Below are positions 23,701 through 34,222 of a DNA stretch of 64,000 bases, in pieces; position 1 is the stretch's first letter; each line of letters opens with the position of its first letter. Under the pieces are notes generated by a model. It was not told the DNA's origin. It made no database searches and saw nothing but the letters and a program-made list of their open reading frames with translations. The DNA is from Phoronis australis (lineage: Eukaryota > Phoronida > Phoronidae): NCBI GenBank assembly GCA_002633005.1, contig NMRA01000010.1, positions 551,252-615,251 on the forward strand, in the 5' to 3' direction. The position numbers and the translations under genes were made by a program.

Positions 23701-26700
23701 CCTTGCTGCAGAATACCTAATCTGCCACCTGGTGTCCACGGTGTGAGTCTCACAATGGACTCCCCAGTCTGGTCCTTTATGACACACACTGCACAGTTCT
23801 CTGGTCTTTTTCTTGAAATCAGACTTAACACTTAAGTCAAAAATTTGATCTTCCCTCCACACAACTATTTCTGAAAGTGATTAAATCTCACTTTAGTAAA
23901 AGTGCGAAGTCTCTGAGAATATATGCATTACTGCTAGTCATATTTCCATAAGTTATTTATAGACTCTGATGTGCTTATAATTATTTGGCTAAATCTTTAT
24001 TCAGCAGTAGTCCAGTCAGAACATAAGACTACATTGCTGTCTTCAGTCTTTAAGTCACTTGTCTTCAAGCAGACCCCTGAACACTTTAGCCTTATCCTTG
24101 CTGATACAATAGGCTGTTGTAAAAACCTTTTACACCGCCACTAAAGTTTTTGAATTTCGAGTCATGGTTTGAAATGACTTCTGTTTGTTGTGAACCATGA
24201 AGTCATGATTTGAAGTGGGTTTTTTGTTTTAAAGATTGAAGCCGTGGTTTGAAATGACTTGTTTATTGAGAAGTGTGAATTCATGATTTGAAATGACTTC
24301 TGTTTGTTGAGAAGCATGAAGTCATGTTTTGAAATGACTCCTGTTTGTTCTTCTTTACTNGCATTACTGCTAGTCATATTTCCAAAGCATTACTGCTAGT
24401 CATATTTCCAAAGCATTACTGCTAGTCATATTTCCAAAGCATTACTGCTAGTCATATTTCCAAAGCATTACTGCTAGTCATATTTCCAAAGCATTACTGC
24501 TAGTCATATTTCCAAAGCATTACTGCTAGTCATATTTGCATAAGTTATTTCTAGACTGTGATGTGCTTATAATTATTTGGCTAAACCTTTATTCAGCAGT
24601 AGTCCAGTCAGAACATAAGACTACATTGCTGTCTTCAGTCTTTAAGTCACTTGTCTTTAAGCAGACCCCTGAACACTTTAGCCTTATACTTGCTGATACA
24701 ATATGCTGTTATAAAAGTTTTTGAATTTCAAGTCATGGTTTGAAATGACTTCTGTTTGTTGTGAAGCATGAAGTCATGATTTGAAGTGGGTTTTTTGGTT
24801 TAAAGTTTGAAGCCGTGGTTTGAAATGACTTGTTTATTGAGAAGTGTGAATTCATGATTTGAAATGACTTCTGTTTGTTGAGAAGCATGAAGTCATGTTT
24901 TGAAATGACTCCTGTTTGTTCTTCTTTACTTGCACAATTGGGTGGTGCTGCAAAAACGATTTTGTGCACTGTTCAGGACATAATGCATTAATTGTTTTAG
25001 CATCAATTTCAAAAATGCAAATGTGAAAGCACGCATGTTCCAAACTTGCCGAAGCGAAATCCTGGAAGTGAATGGCTTTGCCTAGTCTCTCTTATTTCAT
25101 TATTCAATTTCAAAATGACAAGTTTGCTAGAATCCTTTTGTTTTGTAAATAGTTCATAACTTTTTCAATTTAGAGCAGCTGTGTGATTAATGTCTCTTTA
25201 CATTGTAGTTATTCTCGACGAGATGTTATGGCCCTTGGAAAATTCTCCCTCAACCTTAGTGGCTGCCCGAATTCCGAAGAGTTTGTCAACCTACTGCACA
25301 AGTTGATTGAGTCACTTGTCACGAAATGTCATAAATTACCGTTGACGATATCAAACTTGAACACAATGAAATTTGTCCCTAAAAAGGATTACAATGCGAA
25401 TAGGCTTGTGAGCGGCGTGTTACAGGTGTCAGACAACACTCACTTAGTACTAGATGAGGTTGCCATGGAACCGGGTCAACTTGACGAGAAAGGTGAGTCC
25501 ACAGTGCACTCAAAATGGAAAGAGGAAGTAAAGCTGGTGAAATTGTCTCCATTTTTGTCTTGTTTGGATGTTTTATCTGAATAAGGTCTTTGGAAGGAGA
25601 CAAAGCTATGATTTGGATAGATGCACAGTTGTAGCCAGTTGGAAAACATTTGAGGTCCTAATGTTACTATACTTGTTAATGCAGTGTGTATTTTTGTGAC
25701 AATTGTGCAGATAATCTCTAAGTTCACAGTACTTGTGCAACATTCCCTATATCCACTGCTTATTAACTGAAAGGTTTTCATTTTCCAGCTACTGTACTTA
25801 TCTGAAAAGTATGCACAGGTTGTTAATGTTTGTAAACTCGTATTTCGAAATCATGCATCGCTTTATTTTCTGCTAATGCCGGTGTCCAAATTTTATTTCT
25901 AGTTCGCTCATTTCCCAATATTGTGACAACCATGCTCGCGTAATTCTGTAATGTAATTTTAAAATGGGCTTTTGATGATTGTTGTTTGCAAAAATGGATG
26001 TTGGCCTGTCTTTGCTCTAAAACTTCCCATTGTATGCTCATAATAACAATGTTCACTGTTTTCTACGATGTGAAAATTGAATTGAAAAATGATTGGGCAT
26101 TTATGCTAAAAAATCAGTCACCTATTCCTTGTCACGATAGGATTCCATTTTCATTTTCAACATTTTAAAAAACATCAAAGCCATCAGCAAGTCAACAATA
26201 CGCTTTAAAGTTTATTGCGGTTGGCCAACCCAAAAATTGTGATTTTGAAAGTGGCACATGTACGCATTGCCTCTGACTTGAGTTGGTAACAGAAAATATA
26301 GAATCCTATCACTGTAAGGACTATTTTTACAAGACCAATTTTATGAGAGTAAAAAGCGTAATTCATTTGTTTTTATCCAGCTTAACCTCAAAATGCAGCT
26401 CTAACAAGGTAAATAATTGTGCACTGCAGAGAATTTTAGCTGCTGCTTACTTCCAGCATGTTGTTGGCATACTTTCTACACATTTGGGATTTCAATTGGG
26501 GAGAACACTGTGATATTCAGTCATTGGGCTGAGCTGGAATTTAAGCTGGAATTTAAGTAATTAAGGTAAATTGCTTGTGAATCCTTAATGACTATGCATG
26601 AGTACCAGCTGACAGCGAGGTTCTGCCTAGAAAATGAGGTTAATGAAATTTCATGATATAGGCAGTGTCATGCTTATGTGCTGGTACCTACTGAAAACGA

Positions 26701-29700
26701 AAGTTGCTGTGTATTGTTTTCAGGAGTTAAGAACCTGACAGCTCTGGGAAATGTGTTGAATTGGCAAAAGGTGGAATACAATTTTGACTTTCACCGACAA
26801 GACTTTGTCTGCAACATTCAGGGCTTGGTGTTGTCTGAGGGAAAGTCTTTAATAGCAGTAAGTTATGAACCAGACCACAATAGGCATTGATCAATCTAGA
26901 ACATTGTACGATTCTTGTCGGATCATTAGGCTTAATCATATGAAGACAAGGTCCCAGGGTCTTAATCTTTTTGCTCGAAATCGAACTCAAAATTATTTTT
27001 GATATTTTCTGTTCTACATTGGTGTGAACTGTTAGTCTGTGCTCAAATGTGTTATACTTGATATGTCTAATCCCATTTTGCACTTGGTGACCCCAGCATT
27101 AAAGCTACAAGTTTGAGTCTGAACATGAAATTTTGAGTTTTTACTTGTAATCTTGAGCTTGAACTTGAGATTGTATCTCGAACCTTGGGATCATCAAGCA
27201 CAATCTTGGACTAGACAATTATCTGCGTAAACTGTAGTTCACTCTAGTGCAAAATAATGGATACTTTTAAATTAAAAAGATAAACCTTTTAATTTAAAAG
27301 TAGAATTTGAAATATCAAAACTAATTTGATTTTGAGTCTGGAGATTAGACCTTGGCTCCAGAATTGCTTCCGGCAGTGTGTTGTGAAACTTGGAGCAGTG
27401 TGTTGTGAAACTTGGAGCAGTGTGTTGTGAAGCTTGGAGCATTGTGTTGTGAAGCTGGGAGCAGTGTGTTGTGAAGCTGGGAGCAGTGCGTTGTGAAGCT
27501 TGAAGCAGCGCGTTGTGAAGCTTGGAGCAGCGAGTTGTGAAGCTTGGAGCAGCGCGTTGTGAAGCTTGGAGCAGCGCGTTGTGAAGCTTGGAGCAGCGCG
27601 TTGTGAAGCTTGGAGCAGCGCGTTGTGAAGCTTGGAGCAGCGCGTTGTGAAGCTTGGAGCAGCGCGTTGTGAAGCTTGGAGCAGCGCGTTGTGAAGCTTG
27701 GAGCAGCGCGTTGTGAAGCTTGGAGCAGCGCGTTGTGAAGCTTGGAGCAGCGCGTTGTGAAGCTTGGAGCAGCGCGTTGTGAAGCTTGGAGCAGCGCGTT
27801 GTGAAGCTTGGAGCTGTGCGTTGTGAAGCTTGCAGCAGTGTGTTGTGAAGCTTGGAGCAGTCTGTTGTGAAGCTTGCTGCAGTGTGTTGTGAAGCTTGGA
27901 GCAGTGTGTTGTGAAGCCTGGAGCAGTGTGTTGTGAAACTTGGAGCAGTGTGTTTTGAAGCTTCTGTTAATGATAAAAGCTTAATGCGCAGTTTCTTGGC
28001 TAGGCTTGCAAAACTGTTGGTAAGATTCCCAATATGTGTATAAAAAAATTCGTGGTCAAAAAGTCTAAAAGCAAACACCTCATACTGTATATTCCGTACT
28101 GGAATTGTATGGGTGGGTGAAGCTAATTGATTAGACGTGACTATCTCTTGTGGAAACAAGTCAGTACTTTTTCAAATCTTTGTTTGATCATCTTGCAGTG
28201 TGACGCTCAAGTTCCTCTGAAAGCTTCTGCTCCAATAGAGGGCATGTCAGAGCGATTTCAGGGAATCTCATCATACCTGACTGATGAAATGTTGTCTAAG
28301 ATACGTTCCTACTTATCTATTGTCAAGCTGGTCGATTACAGTCTCCCAGATGAAATTCAAAAGGTCAGTGCATTTCGAGTTTTAAAAACATCCTGTGTTT
28401 CAAATAGCACTGAGAGTATCTTTTCACCTTTTAGAAAGCATCTGAAGATAGTTCCTTGCCTATATGGTTCTCCTACCTGTACACGAGCTATGCCATGTTT
28501 GTAATTGGTGTACTGTGTTCATAAGTGTTAGCAGTGCAATGCGTGTAGCCTAGTGGGGAGAAATTGTTTTTGTCCCAAATTTTAAAGGTATCCTGAGCAT
28601 GTAGCAGATCGCACACAGTTTTTTTACATGGGACGAAATTCATACAGAAAGCGATGGGAAGTATTGTATCCCCTAACCGGCCAACCGAGGGGCTACGTGT
28701 TGCCTAGGCAGCCGGTAGCCCTTAATTACTAGTCTGCCCCACTGGAGCACCATCGCATGTAAACTGGTGGAGTTGCCCAATCTTGACTGGTGAGGGTGTC
28801 CATAATGTTAGATATTCTGTTCATGCTGTTTTCGATAAATTCTTGTTGTTGGATATATCCGATCTTTCAGTATGATCATAGCGATCTCTTATGCACAAGT
28901 TATTTCAAAGTTTTAGAATTATGCACAAGTTATTTCTAAGTTTTAGAATAAGGTAATGAACTTCCCAAAATATTTTAAAACTGGAGGTGATCTAAAACTA
29001 GTCATAACATAACCAGTTTATCAGTTCTAAAAACCACAGTGACTTTACTTTCAGCATAAAAGAGGGAGTCCACTGGGTTTTATTGTCATGTCAATGTGCT
29101 GACCTACAAATTGATAATAGGTTCTAAGTGCATGTCACATTCTGGCTCCTCAGGTACTGTGTATGCCAGACTGTTAGTTGACAATAAACTGTTGTGGTCA
29201 GCATAACAACTGTGAGAGCTGGGGAACTTCAGTCTGTAGAGAACTTTTACCTCTACTCAGAAATTTATACTTGAATTTAAAACTAATTTGCATTCAAAAA
29301 GAAAAAGAAAGAATACTTTAGTTTAGATATGGGTTTGTTTCGAATTTTTAAATTTTTTTCTTTAATCAAAAAGCCCACATTTGATGATAAAAGTAAGATA
29401 TTTGGCATGCTACTACTTTAAAAGAAACTGGATTTTGTATATTTTCTATATATCAAAAGCAAAAGAATGTAATTTGTTGGAGATAGGATGCTACAATAAA
29501 ATTATATTACCCCATTAGGCACAGTTGAATAAGAAAAAATTAAGTTTGACTAAGGGCAACCTTCAGTTTAACATAGACAAAAGCTAGTGTATGTTATTCT
29601 AAATATCTTTTTATGGTTTCCCATGCCAAATGATGTTTTGTAGATTTCACAAGCTATTGTTTAACTTCCGAGATCCATGCTATGGGTGTAATACGGTTAT

Positions 29701-30777
29701 CACCTATGGTATGCTACCAGTTTTCCTTTGTTGTGTCTTTGTTAGATATAACAATACAGGTTGCACTGATATCCTACCTTGGACGCCCATCAGCGGCCCA
29801 TTACAATGAGCTTGCGCCCTAGTTTCTCTTGGAAACATGGAAAATGGATTATCTATTTAAATTGTTTTCCACTATTTACCTGAAAAAATGTATCTTAAGA
29901 ACAGTCTGTTGGCTAGGTGTTGAATTCATACCTGGGAACATGCTTGTTGATGGCCATGTTTTTATTTTAGGCTGTTGAAGAGGATTTTGTGGAGATGCGG
30001 CGGACTGACCAGTCTATGTCTGTAGAATCTTTCCACGCTCTCCTTGTACTTGCAAGGTAAGACTTTTTGAAGAATCGTGCTTTGCTTGGTCCAAAATACA
30101 GTCTTTGAACTCGTGCTCAGTTTTCGTGCTTTCTGTTTTACCTCCGTAGGAATTCAGGTTCGTATCGTTGATTTGGTTCTCAAATATGAGGAGCATGGTG
30201 TGACTGAGAAGTATAGTTCGGTAGCAAACTTGGTTGAAGGCACAACTTTACTTTTTGTTTGGCAGCTTAATATGTACTAGCTGGTGGTCTCTATACAATC
30301 TGCTATCTTCAGGCATGCAGTTATGAAGCGTGAAGTTATGCCTGAAGACAGGAGATTGTATCAGACTATGGGCCAGTATACATTAAGCTGTCTACCTTCA
30401 GCCAAGTTTGTGACTGAGAAGCTGTGCGTGTATGCGCATGCGTGCGTGTGGTGTGTCTGCATAGACAGCTCTAATTCCAGGACTTGCATGGCCTCCTGGG
30501 AGATTGAGATATGGAATGCACGATCAGGTCTCCAGTGAAGCGCTTTAAAAATGTGCGTGATAAGCTCCAGGCCATTCATTAAAAAATTTATGAACGTTGA
30601 CTTTGACTGTTATCACAGTACAAATGTACCAAAGGCTTCGTATGTTATCTCATTTATAGACTGCTGTCTCTTAGTCATGGTCATACCAGCCTTACCAGAG
30701 AAGTGTGGAACCGAGCAAAGGAGTTGGAGAAAGAAAGAAGGTTGAGAATTGACGAGAGTTCCAGTAACAGGCGATAG
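11712..30777 (+). CDS. MCMBP: MCM complex-binding protein, complete CDS
   Basis: MCMBP is a nuclear protein that binds MCM helicase subunits, chiefly as an alternative to MCM2, and influences MCM assembly, stability and release from chromatin. Fourteen coding exons, using one of the two exon 8 copies, give 1854 nt: 617 residues plus a stop, against 642 in human. Landmarks: MPGIEDWL at the start; [20 protein letters not shown] (about 68-87); [15 protein letters not shown] (about 127-141); a basic/acidic linker with [12 protein letters not shown] and KRVRR, a likely nuclear localisation region; [17 protein letters not shown] (about 206-222); [36 protein letters not shown]; and the C-terminal [13 protein letters not shown]. 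The fold has no recognised enzyme activity. The start is supported by homology from residue 1. Identification is secure; which exon 8 copy is used is not. Confidence 0.97.
12723..12839. repeat. Long hairpin at 5' edge of a Penelope-like fragment
   Basis: Arms 12723-12774 and 12788-12839 pair at 47 of 52 positions around a 13-bp loop. The inner part includes the perfect TTTACGACTAGGGGGGTCAG arm. The right arm runs straight into retroelement coding sequence. Confidence 0.9.
12838..13227 (+). mobile_element. Penelope-like element, 5'-truncated: linker and GIY-YIG endonuclease
   Basis: The first part reads [15 protein letters not shown] and [13 protein letters not shown], the linker between reverse transcriptase and endonuclease in Penelope-like elements. 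A TAA at 12964-12966 breaks the frame. The rest (12970-13227) is a GIY-YIG domain: [33 protein letters not shown], then the tail [16 protein letters not shown]. The reverse transcriptase is missing, so this is a dead fragment in MCMBP intron 1. Confidence 0.85.
13416..13495 (+). CDS. MCMBP: MCMBP exon 2
   Basis: The exon encodes [19 protein letters not shown] and downstream residues, matching the human VEKKVIEYFKEKL-type helix. The acceptor is TTTTTAG and the donor GTATGT. Confidence 0.93.
14207..14389 (+). CDS. MCMBP: MCMBP exon 3 (most conserved block)
   Basis: Sixty-one codons starting VPSLND and containing [20 protein letters not shown], essentially identical to human. The exon ends at KDIAECL before GTAAGT. 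Confidence 0.98.
15343..15444 (+). CDS. MCMBP: MCMBP exon 4
   Basis: Thirty-four codons with [20 protein letters not shown]. The donor is GTATCCTTG, a U12-type signature rather than the usual GTRAGT. Confidence 0.97.
15445..15982 (+). other. MCMBP: MCMBP intron 4, U12-type (minor spliceosome)
   Basis: The donor GTATCCTTG matches the U12 consensus RTATCCTTT except at the last base. A branch-site-like TGCCTTAAC ends about ten bases before the AG, matching TTCCTTRAC at a U12-type spacing. The other introns I placed have U2-like donors. Confidence 0.85.
15983..16151 (+). CDS. MCMBP: MCMBP exon 5 (basic/acidic linker)
   Basis: The exon starts AYSFNNRYK and contains SKRSR, a seven-residue Asp run and KRVRR. 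Human has the same order (RHKRSYEDDDD). It is a low-complexity, probably disordered region with a likely nuclear localisation signal. Confidence 0.95.
16618..16691 (+). CDS. MCMBP: MCMBP exon 6
   Basis: The exon encodes [17 protein letters not shown], nearly identical to human [17 protein letters not shown]. The acceptor is TTTGCAG and the donor GTAAAT. Confidence 0.97.
17524..17679 (+). repeat. 78-bp tandem duplication, two copies
   Basis: Two consecutive, almost identical 78-bp units, each containing AATGGTCAGCAGGGCTGCCC and CACGTGAGCACTGAATTG, in MCMBP intron 6. Confidence 0.9.
18694..19663 (+). repeat. Duplicated block and 20-bp minisatellite around a 26-N gap
   Basis: A 20-bp unit TCCATATTAGTGCTAGGGCG repeats about seven times before the N run (18988-19128) and about eight times after (19501-19663). 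The roughly 300 bp left of each array is duplicated too (18694-18987 and 19155-19500), including GTTTACAGCCTTCTGTAGTG. It lies in MCMBP intron 6. Confidence 0.9.
19756..19856 (+). CDS. MCMBP: MCMBP exon 7
   Basis: The exon encodes [20 protein letters not shown] and [13 protein letters not shown], matching human KVNDILELYGILSVDP. It ends in phase 2 at GTGAGT. Confidence 0.96.
20010..21750 (+). repeat. Direct duplication, first copy (contains MCMBP exon 8 copy 1)
   Basis: Starts ATAATGCATAATGGGG and ends CGTTTGACTGC directly before an N at 21751. Nearly identical to 21752-23585 apart from small indels. Confidence 0.9.
20526..20701 (+). CDS. MCMBP: MCMBP exon 8, first copy
   Basis: The exon encodes [13 protein letters not shown], then [20 protein letters not shown] and NPLLPVDV, matching human LLDPME and PASLVPRIHVILAQKLQHINPLLP. 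Its donor is GTTAAT. At 176 nt it is not a multiple of three, so it cannot be spliced together with the second copy without a frameshift. Confidence 0.85.
21752..23585 (+). repeat. Direct duplication, second copy (contains MCMBP exon 8 copy 2)
   Basis: Begins immediately after the N with the first bases of the earlier copy and ends with the same CGTTTGACTGC. It carries about 55 extra bases near 22060-22120 and an insertion near 23490. The exon 8 splice sites are intact. Confidence 0.9.
22337..22512 (+). CDS. MCMBP: MCMBP exon 8, second copy
   Basis: Same length and frame as the exon at 20526-20701. It differs at two coding bases, one silent (CCA/CCG at Pro) and one Val-to-Ala, and has the stronger donor GTGAAT. 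It is fully intact, so it is not a decayed pseudo-exon. It is either an allele placed in tandem by the assembler or a mutually exclusive duplicate. Confidence 0.85.
23619..23742 (+). CDS. MCMBP: MCMBP exon 9
   Basis: The exon encodes [20 protein letters not shown] and [20 protein letters not shown], the human [19 protein letters not shown] block. The donor is GTGAGT. Confidence 0.97.
23927..24932 (+). repeat. Duplicated block with 26-bp and ~41-bp repeats around a single N
   Basis: 23927-24359 recurs after the N (24360) as about 24517-24932. Directly after the N a 26-bp unit beginning GCATTACTGCTAGTCATATT is repeated about seven times (24361-24537). Each block ends in roughly 41-bp degenerate repeats with TTTGAAATGACTTCTGTTTG. 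It lies in MCMBP intron 9. Confidence 0.88.
25209..25492 (+). CDS. MCMBP: MCMBP exon 10 (longest)
   Basis: The exon encodes [20 protein letters not shown], then [20 protein letters not shown] and [13 protein letters not shown]. These align with human RRDVLPLGKFTVNLSGCP and FIPHKDYTANRLVSGLLQ. The donor is GTGAGT. Confidence 0.97.
26724..26857 (+). CDS. MCMBP: MCMBP exon 11
   Basis: The exon encodes [20 protein letters not shown] and [19 protein letters not shown], matching human ALSNLITWQKVDYDF. The acceptor is TTTTCAG and the donor GTAAGT. Confidence 0.96.
27373..27965 (+). repeat. 22-bp minisatellite, about 27 copies
   Basis: The unit is GAAGCTTGGAGCAGCGCGTT plus GT. Copies in the middle are nearly identical and edge copies diverge. 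It lies in MCMBP intron 11. The unit lacks stop codons in all three minus-strand frames, which creates a long spurious open frame there. Confidence 0.95.
28199..28363 (+). CDS. MCMBP: MCMBP exon 12
   Basis: Fifty-five codons beginning CDAQVPLK and ending [12 protein letters not shown], matching human LLRFLEYSISDEITK. The donor is GTCAGT. Confidence 0.95.
28364..29970 (+). other. MCMBP: MCMBP intron 12
   Basis: A 1.6-kb AT-rich intron. A stretch near 28640-28740 is CG-richer than its surroundings, but I recognise no element in it. Confidence 0.7.
29971..30056 (+). CDS. MCMBP: MCMBP exon 13
   Basis: The exon encodes [15 protein letters not shown] and SFHALLVLA, matching human AVEDDFVEMRKNDPQS and LHQLLVVAR. 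The donor is GTAAGA. Confidence 0.96.
30660..30777 (+). CDS. MCMBP: MCMBP exon 14 (stop codon)
   Basis: The exon encodes [20 protein letters not shown] and [18 protein letters not shown] followed by TAG (30775-30777). Human reads SLSAGQTTLSRERWLRAKQLE, so the C-terminus is complete. Confidence 0.95.
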
Positions 30778-32439
30778 AATAAAGACAGTTCAAAATGGTT
30801 CTGAAGCCGTGCCTACCAGACGTGAGATTCAACTCAAGAATTGCGATCTATCTCATTGCGTGAAACTGGAAAAATTTCTCAAAGCAGAATTAAGGCTTGA
30901 GCCAAAATAAGGTTTGGTGGTGAATGACTCTGGTGTGTTTTACACATGCCAAAGATGAGTCCAAGACAATCCTCTCTTTAGGGCCCTGGCGGAAAGCAGT
31001 ATCTTCCACCAATAGATGTCACCTTTTAACAGAACAGTTAGGGGTTACGCAGCGAGTCGAATCTCGCTGTATTTACCCACAATGCCACAGTATCAGTCCA
31101 GCTCTTTTGTAGCCTCACGGTTGTTGTGCCATTGAAGTTTGTTGTTGTATTCTTCACAAGTTTTTTCAGCTGTGTTACTCTATTCATCCATCCAATGCTG
31201 TGGACTGCAACTCTGACAGAAGAGAGTTAGATTAACTTGACAAATATCCTCGAATGCGTGATGTCATGTTGTTTGCCTTCCTGACATCAATCAAAGACTA
31301 GAAATAGTAGAGCTAGTGGATAAAACAAGTTCGTCGAGTTAATTTTGAACCAAACAGAATCCTCCTTTCTTGAAGATACCTTTTAATCCTGGGAATATTT
31401 TCACGGCCATAACGTTCCTCGATGGTTTTTGACGTTACTTGTGAAAATGTGCCTGACGTTTCAAAACAAGGCACGCGCTTTCTTACGTCTGGGATAAAGG
31501 AGACGATTCTATCGTCGTGTAATCCGGGACGACCATATTCTGTTGCATTAGAAATACAACAACATGAGCTTTTCGAAAGAAAAGTTTTTGATTATTTTAC
31601 TTAATCTTGTTCCCAGGTTCTCATTACGTGACACTTTGTGCGCTGGACTATTGGGAACATGCTTTTACGTGTTGTTTTTGTTTTCACCGCAGTGGTGTTG
31701 ATGTAATATGTATCGGGGAGAAGAGTGCCAAAAGTTAGAGAATGTGTTTCAATTGACGTGCTGTTGCTTGAGAGGTGAATATTCTCTTGATCTGGTAATG
31801 CTCGCCTGCCAAGTGTGTCGTGAGGTTGTACATTTATGTTCTTAACATTTCCCTTGGATAACTCTAGCCTAAATGTATTCCCTGTACAATCTTGGAATAC
31901 TTTTTTTAAAAGTTAAATTAAAATTTATAACTATGTATATAGAGCTGACATAAAAAATTGTATTGTTTTGTTTGTTTTGATCTTTTTTCTTGTGGGATTG
32001 TGCACGGGCATCAGATGTGGGCATCTGTTATCTTTGGTATGTCACTCCTCTTAGTGATGTAAAACTGTGTTGCGTCACTAATCATCTTGTGTGCCACTGT
32101 GCACTGCATACCACGGCTGGGAACTAATCAGAAAATAGAAGTTTGCCAACATCAAAAACCAGAGCTCCACGTATTTGTATTCCATTATTTTTATCAGTGA
32201 ATTCAGCCCAAGCTTTGTGTACGTATTCATACCACTTAGGTATGCAGTTTCTCCGCTTTTCGTTTGACCTGTGTAAATCATTTGAATACCCCACTGCAAA
32301 ACAGTGACAATTGATGGGAACAAAGAATTTATAAAAAGCTGGAAAACATCCCCTAGTGACAAGGCGAATTTCAATATGGTACCATTACATCAGAAACTAA
32401 TTGAAAGTTAACAAAAACAACCTTTTTTATAAATTTATA
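30778..32439. other. Region between MCMBP stop and TIA-type 3' UTR
   Basis: It holds the MCMBP 3' UTR of unknown length and any intergenic space. An AATAAA starts directly after the stop (30778-30783), and an ATTAAA lies near 31918. The two genes converge here. I see no other gene or recognisable repeat. Confidence 0.5.
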
Positions 32440-34211
32440 TTTATTTCATCTCGTTATCAATGCTACAAACTCTTCCCAGAAGACCTAGGGACAGGAAATA
32501 TAGCGCAACATTTGCCAACTTTGAACTACAACTTTAAATAACAACAGATTTTTATTTTGAATCTAAATACACACATTTAAAGCAGTTTATACTTTATACA
32601 GAGTACAACATTGTTTAAGGTTCCACTTTTTCTACAATATTTTTAAAATATACTTCAGTGAAGAAAAACGTGAAACCGAAAAATGTCAAGTTGCAGTTTC
32701 GGAACCTTATATAAAAATGATAAAATTTCTTAAACGCACCTTCTGTGTGAATACTGCATTACATATGTCATCTAAATGTACAGCTTAAACTTTACAGGCC
32801 TGTTTGGAAATGTGGAGAAATGTTACAAATGCCTGCTTGAGTAAGCAGTCTATTAAAAATTGACGTTAACAGGCTGGGCAGAGACTTCCCTTAAAGGAAA
32901 CAAAAATGTTTATTGATCACTTATAAACGTTTCTCTCTCAAAAACCACCAATTGGATGCCAGTATTTCACCCTTGTATTGATGCTACATAGACTACATGC
33001 AAGTCTATCACCTATATTCACTACATTATACCAAACCCACACGCGACATTTGAAGTTTGTACAAGGAGGTTCCGACAGAATAGCAGAGCCACCAACCACA
33101 ACCGACAACCTTATGTACACAAACATTTAATTTAAGACAATACCAAGTGAAAAGTTGCCTTAATATAGGGTTATGTAAAACTCTCAGTGCACTTTGATCA
33201 GCAAAACCATCTATAAAACTGTTTTGGTTTATTTACACTTATACATAAAACTAGTAAAGGTTGATATAGTGCAATAATTAAAACATCAAAATTGGTATGA
33301 AGACAAATTTGAGGGTTTTTTTAACACAACTACATTCTAAATGATAATACTGCGGACTACAGAGCGCTGTTTAGCTAGGTTCTCCTTCACGACTGGATGG
33401 AGTCCACCTCAACTTTAATATTTCCTCGACCAAATTGATGTAAAGGATGTTGAAGTTGAGCAAGTGTACAAGGCGCATTATGCCGTGCTCGACACATTCA
33501 TAAGTATGGTAGGTAACAGATTTACACACATCTACGGCAAAATCTCACTAATTTAGGACATAATACAGCGGACACACAACTCTTAAAAAGTTCATAAAAG
33601 ATAAGTAACCGGTCAACACACCACCTGTTGGCAACATCAATATTTACTTATTCCTATAAAAGATGAGTGATGTGAAAGAAATGTTATACAGTTTTCAAGT
33701 AAAGTATAATAGCTACCATAACGCCATTTGTTAAGAAGAATTGTAACCTTTCACAACATTGTTAGTAGCCTTTAAAACCTGAAAATTTTGGCAGCCATTT
33801 TTTTCCGAAATTGGTGAGATTTTACCGAATAAGTGAAAATACATTCCACTTTTTTGTTGAATACCTGTACAATCATAACAAATGACAACAAAGAGTAATC
33901 AACTACGGTTTTTTGTGGAACAAAACAAAATTTCTTAACTGACGAAGCAACACACTTGAAACTCGAACGAATTAGTTTATGCACAAACATCCCGAGAACA
34001 GACCTTCATCCAATGTGGATGAATAGTAACGGTACATGGTTCACGTGCTGTAGTTGACACGGGGCTCTTTGCACACTCCTTGTAGGGTAAGAGATGGCTT
34101 TAGTCAATGTGCCCAGATGGTTCTTAAACTACACACATTGAAATGTAGATGAATCAGCATGGTTATTTTAAACAGTCATTGCGGTGGTTACAGTGCCCAC
34201 AAGCCACCCAG
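32440..34211 (-). other. Probable 3' UTR of the TIA-type gene
   Basis: About 1.8 kb of AT-rich sequence without coding signal follows the stop. Minus-strand AATAAA hexamers occur at 33233-33228, 32914-32909 and 32445-32440, so several poly(A) sites are possible. The distal limit is inferred from the last hexamer. Confidence 0.5.
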
Positions 34212-34222
34212 CTATTGGTAAC
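34212..34222 (-). CDS. TIA-type gene last coding exon (stop)
   Basis: After acceptor TTTTGCAG only 11 coding bases remain: they complete Gly, then Tyr, Gln and TAG (34214-34212). GGYQ is a plausible family C-terminus. Only the phase and splice signals support so short a coding part. Confidence 0.7.

Noticed and set aside
24361-24537. Regular 26-bp repeats that might recall a CRISPR array
   Set aside because: Units are contiguous with no unique spacers and the genome is eukaryotic; it is a minisatellite.
27272-28159. 295-residue minus-strand open frame
   Set aside because: It is the translation of the 22-bp minisatellite in MCMBP intron 11 with no start context, splice support or homology.
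28536-28560. A-box-like GTAGCCTAGTGGGG
   Set aside because: No B box follows at tRNA-like spacing.
30778-30783. AATAAA directly after the MCMBP stop as the only poly(A) signal
   Set aside because: It would leave almost no 3' UTR. It may be used, but I did not fix the gene end on it.
31030-31066. T-arm-like GCGAG/CTCGC stem with TCGAAT loop
   Set aside because: The loop is one base short and no other tRNA arms are present.
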